From NCBI GenBank assembly GCA_047626725.1, contig JBLHSG010000010.1:1-64000 (forward strand): DNA of 64,000 bases. The letters run 5' to 3'. Positions 61,276-64,000 of the stretch are shown here, piece by piece (position 1 is the first letter of the stretch; the number at the start of each line of letters is the position of its first letter). The translations under genes and the position numbers were made by a program. The DNA is from Ascidiaceihabitans sp034111945. Its GTDB lineage: Bacteria > Pseudomonadota > Alphaproteobacteria > Rhodobacterales > Rhodobacteraceae. The notes under the pieces were generated by a model, which was not told the DNA's origin, searched no databases, and worked only from the letters and a program-made list of their open reading frames with translations.

Positions 61276-62348
61276 TTACAGCAGCGCCACGCGTTTGTCT
61301 GAAAAGCAAGGCCGCGCCGCGATGTGTCCGATAAAATCGGCGTCGATCTGGTCGGCAAAAATATCCTGAATTTCTCGGCAAAAATATCCTGAATTTCTTT
61401 ACCGCTCGTGGATGTATCTGCGTCTGCACCGTTCATAAAATAGCTCTCGCTGGCCAAACCATCAACAAAGACAATCGCGTGATCGCCCAGTAGAATATGG
61501 AAATAGGTGACGTCGTTGGCCTGATGGTCGCTGATAATTGTGCTGTCGTTTTGCAATTTGCAGATCGGGACCAAAATCTCGAGCGAACCAAAATACAGTT
61601 CAGCCTTGTGCCCACTGACCAATACGCGGTGCTGCGGTGACAGGCGCATGTCACGATTTGGCGTGTTAGGGCCCAACGCGCCGCGCTTGATCAATACGGG
61701 CCGGATTTTGATGTTTGTCCGCAGGGCTGCCGTCGCGAAATAGCTGCGTTTGACGCCCAGAACAGGCTGCAAACCTTGGTCCTGAGTTTGGACAAGATCA
61801 CCTTCGCGCAATTCCTCAATCAGAACTGGGCCACGATCTGTTTCGATCAATGAACCGGCGGTAAAGCAGGCGGGGGTCGCCAAATCAGCATACAAAAACG
61901 ATGGGGATTCGGCGGTCGACACAACAGTTAGAACAACGTTGGTCGGGGGAAACCCGTTGACGCCGCCGACAAATGCCAGCCCTTCAACCGAACCATATGA
62001 GGGCAGGGAACTGCCGGTCTGATTGATGTTAAACGCGATCAATGTGTAGGTGTTGCCCGCAGGATCGGACACGACAAACGAATATTCGGCCTCGACCGGT
62101 CTGGCGGTGGTATAGGTCACCCCATCCATCGTTTGCCCGGCTGTGAAACTTTGCGTGCTGGATTGGTTGTCCGCAAATGACCCGTTCGATGTGTCATCGA
62201 TTGTCACCGCGTCCCAACTGTTGGAATTCAGCACGATTGTTTGGCCGGCAAGGTGCACACCGGACCCTTGGGTTTCGCCAGACAACTGGCCGCCATTGGA
62301 CACGGTGACCTGCGACGCGCCAAGCGTATATACTGTCTCGATAGCCAC
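61276..62348 (-). pseudogene. Hint-domain protein, frameshifted by a 23-bp tandem duplication
   Basis: An approximately 350-residue protein as restored. The N-terminal 170 residues are a beta-rich, Ser/Thr/Asn/Gly-rich region like those of secreted roseobacter proteins. A Hedgehog/Hint domain follows, with catalytic Cys in ACFTAGSLIETDRGPVLIEE and the conserved RLSPQHRVLVSG. A 23-bp tandem duplication at 61352-61397 shifts the frame after KEIQDIFA. As given, translation runs on to 61056, inside rpsA, adding a meaningless tail. With one copy removed the frame ends at a TAA at 61276 (...SDKRVALL). The Hint core lies before the break, so some activity may remain. The start is a GTG at 62348. Confidence 0.85.
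61352..61397. repeat. Two perfect 23-bp tandem copies inside the Hint gene
   Basis: The 23-base unit (starting TCGGCAAAAA and ending CTGAATTTC) occurs at 61352-61374 and again, without a mismatch, at 61375-61397. 23 is not a multiple of 3, so the second copy shifts the reading frame. Perfect identity implies a recent slippage or an assembly error. Confidence 0.97.
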
Positions 62349-62769
62349 AAATCCGGGTCCATATAGGTTGTTACACGCACGACGATCTCATGGAAATCTG
62401 ACCCAAGTGTGTTAAAAATATGGAAACGAGCGGCATGTAGGGCAAGGTGTGGTGCAGATTTCCCTGGATCGTAGGCGGAAACCCGTCAGAAACACGCGCG
62501 GTTTTGCCCAATTCGAACGTCACCTCCCGCTTTGGCAGGATTGCGTTTCAGGGCCGCCAAATTGGAATTTTAATGCGAATCGCCACAAATCGAATTCACT
62601 GAATTTTTCATAACCGTCTCAATAATCGCGCATTGGATGAATTTTTTCTGCGCAAACAGTGTGTTCGGGGCGCAAAAAACGGCTCATGAGACGTTCAGTC
62701 TATTTCCGCATGCAGAAAACCTGCCTATACTCATCTGTGAAACAACTTAATACTCCGGGGGGACAATAT
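62349..62769. other. Divergent promoter region of Hint gene and ihfB
   Basis: 421 bp with no supported gene. An open frame from 62659 is the upstream extension of ihfB and not conserved-looking. The sequence becomes AT-rich from 62580 on, as expected for a promoter zone. I see no riboswitch or other recognised RNA. Confidence 0.5.
62726..62731 (+). promoter_or_regulatory. Possible -10 box for ihfB
   Basis: TATACT matches a sigma-70 -10 hexamer well and lies about 40 bp before the ihfB ATG. The -35 candidate 17 bp upstream (TTTCCG) is weak. Confidence 0.35.
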
Positions 62770-63054
62770 ATGATCCGGTCTGAATTGATCCAGAAAATCG
62801 CCGATGAAAACCCTCATCTGTACCAGCGCGACGTGGAGCGTATTGTGAACACCATTTTTGACGAGGTGACGGCGGCTATGGCGCGCGGTGATCGGGTCGA
62901 ATTGCGTGGCTTTGGTGCATTTTCTGTCAAACAACGCGACGCACGTGTGGGGCGCAATCCGCGCACCGGCGAAACAGTCAGCGTTGATGAAAAGCACGTG
63001 CCGTTCTTTAAAACTGGTAAGCTGCTGCGCGACCGTCTGAACGGGAAAGCCTAA
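62770..63054 (+). CDS. ihfB: Integration host factor subunit beta
   Basis: A 94-residue DNA-bending protein of the HU/IHF family. ELIQKIADENPHLYQRDVER is the helical part, and FGAFSVKQRDARVGRNPRTG contains the DNA-contacting arm with the intercalating proline. It dimerises with IHF alpha. The start is MIRSELIQK at 62770 after GGGGGG. The frame extends 37 codons back without support. It is followed directly by the LapA-type gene. Confidence 0.96.
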   Translation: MIRSELIQKIADENPHLYQRDVERIVNTIFDEVTAAMARGDRVELRGFGAFSVKQRDARVGRNPRTGETVSVDEKHVPFFKTGKLLRDRLNGKA

Positions 63055-63405
63055 ATGCGTTATGTTCGTTATGTGTGCATCGCATTTTTCGCGATTGCCT
63101 TGATTGCTGTGGCCTTGGCCAACCGGACTTTGGTGACATTAAAAGTATTACCAAACGAAGTTGCGGGCATGTTTGCCGTCAATCCATCAATCGAGTTGCC
63201 GCTGTTTGTGGTTATCTTTGGTGGTCTGATTACGGGCCTGCTGGTCGGGTTTGTTTGGGAGTGGTTTCGCGAACATAACATCCGGTCCGAAGCGAACAAA
63301 GCAGGGCGCAATGTACGCAAACTGGAACGCGAAGTTGCCCGCCTAAAAGGTGATCAAGCAACCGGTGGCGACGATGTGCTGGCCATTCTGGACAAGGCAA
63401 GCTGA
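63055..63405 (+). CDS. LapA-domain membrane protein
   Basis: A 116-residue protein with two membrane spans (about residues 5-22 and 47-67) and a cytoplasmic coiled tail (RNVRKLEREVARLKGD), the arrangement of the lipopolysaccharide assembly protein A domain (DUF1049). In E. coli LapA helps control LpxC proteolysis and envelope LPS. The start codon directly follows the ihfB stop, so the two are co-translated. Confidence 0.88.
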   Translation: MRYVRYVCIAFFAIALIAVALANRTLVTLKVLPNEVAGMFAVNPSIELPLFVVIFGGLITGLLVGFVWEWFREHNIRSEANKAGRNVRKLEREVARLKGDQATGGDDVLAILDKAS

Positions 63406-63413
63406 CCAAACCC

Positions 63414-64000
63414 ATGTCTGCAAAAATCGCTGTCAAAATCTGCGGACTGACGCAGCCTAGGGATGTGTCTGCCACTGTTGCGGCGGGTGCAGCCTATTGT
63501 GGGTTTGTGTTTTTCGAAAAATCCCCCCGATCGGTGACCTTGGAACAGGCCGCGCAGTTATCGCTGTTGGCCCCGGTTGGTTTGGCCAAAGTCGCGTTGG
63601 TCGTGAATGCCGATAATGATTTTCTGGATGCATTGGTCGCACAGGTGCCTTTGGATGTTTTGCAATTGCACGGCTCTGAAACGCCCGAACGCGTGGCAGA
63701 GGTTAAGGCGCGATTTGGCCTGCCTGTGATGAAAGCGGTTGGCGTTGCAGATGCCAGCGATTTGCCCGCCCTTGATACATACATGCACGTAGCCGATCAG
63801 ATTTTGGTGGATGCCAAACCACCAAAAGACGCGGTTTTGCCGGGTGGGAACGGGCTGGCATTCGACTGGCGCTTGATCGCTGGACGCTACTGGACCAAGC
63901 CCTGGATGTTGGCCGGTGGTTTGACGCCAGACAACGTCGCGCAAGCCATCAAAATGACCGGCGCGCGACAGGTCGATGTCAGTTCAGGCGTTGAATCCGC
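63414..64000 (+). CDS. trpF: Phosphoribosylanthranilate isomerase (5' part, cut by window end)
   Basis: The first 195 or so residues of TrpF, a TIM-barrel enzyme in tryptophan synthesis. VKICGLTQPRDV gives the catalytic Cys, LQLHGSET is the second strand motif, LAGGLTPDNVAQAI the third, and the window ends inside VDVSSGVE, which includes the catalytic Asp and phosphate-binding loop. It starts at MSAKIAVK, 8 bp after the LapA-type gene. No stop codon is reached. trpB is expected next. Confidence 0.94.
   Translation, partial: MSAKIAVKICGLTQPRDVSATVAAGAAYCGFVFFEKSPRSVTLEQAAQLSLLAPVGLAKVALVVNADNDFLDALVAQVPLDVLQLHGSETPERVAEVKARFGLPVMKAVGVADASDLPALDTYMHVADQILVDAKPPKDAVLPGGNGLAFDWRLIAGRYWTKPWMLAGGLTPDNVAQAIKMTGARQVDVSSGVES

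Noticed and set aside
1..64000. CRISPR arrays, rRNA genes, insertion sequences or prophage genes
   Set aside because: None seen. There are no regularly spaced repeats, no ribosomal RNA sequence and no transposase or phage structural motif in any frame read.

Overview
The window is a gene-dense stretch (roughly 66 protein genes and one tRNA) of an alphaproteobacterial chromosome. Gene content and order point to the Rhodobacterales, probably a marine roseobacter-type organism: a PCMT-like/tolC/PopZ-like cluster, Irr next to fabA, the miaB-phoH-ybeY-corC-lnt-metK-trmB block with a SAM/SAH-type riboswitch ahead of metK, and the aroA-cmk-rpsA-ihfB-lapA-trpF block. The genus cannot be told from the sequence alone.

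Layout. 1-512 is an unassigned, partly AT-rich flank next to a tRNA-Cys gene. 0.7-5 kb holds a PCMT-family methyltransferase, TolC, an acidic PopZ-like protein, a small membrane protein and a DUF6280-like protein. EF-P follows. 6-15 kb is a peptide/nickel-type ABC importer (F, D, C, B, binding protein) with a LysR regulator, and divergent from it an amidohydrolase translationally coupled to a CobW/COG0523 GTPase. 15-22 kb carries ygfZ, a glycosyltransferase, an MsbA-like exporter, a serine-glyoxylate-type aminotransferase, a HisC-like aminotransferase, a 55-residue Tat-signal microprotein and a crotonase. valS (with an AT-rich internal insertion), a PNPOx-fold protein and a dipeptidase follow. 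27-36.7 kb is a long minus-strand run of tightly spaced catabolic genes (HAD dehalogenase, hydrolase, PLP dehydratase, EEP enzyme, pcaD, pcaB, MFS, alcohol dehydrogenase, enolase-superfamily enzyme).

37-41.9 kb is lipid metabolism: fabI and fabB on the minus strand, then a membrane fatty-acid desaturase in the opposite direction, then fabA, then divergent irr. The desaturase appears to split a fabA-fabB-fabI operon. 42.9-44.8 kb is a compact module of a cytidylyltransferase-fold enzyme, a 2OG-Fe(II) oxygenase and a divergent CDP-alcohol phosphatidyltransferase, which together suggest a modified phospholipid head group. From 45 kb to the end is housekeeping: a conserved hypothetical, miaB, an OmpA-family protein and a lipoprotein sharing one domain, phoH, ybeY, corC, lnt, metK, trmB, aroA, cmk, a YbjN-like secreted protein, an SDR, rpsA, a Hint-domain gene broken by a 23-bp tandem duplication, ihfB, a LapA-type membrane protein and the start of trpF.

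The most notable points are the lipid-head-group module, the desaturase between fabA and fabB, the frameshifting duplication in the Hint gene, the duplicated Cys-containing domain near 48 kb, the coupled amidohydrolase/COG0523 pair and the Tat microprotein. Assignments come from reading motifs and from remembered family knowledge; no database search was run.
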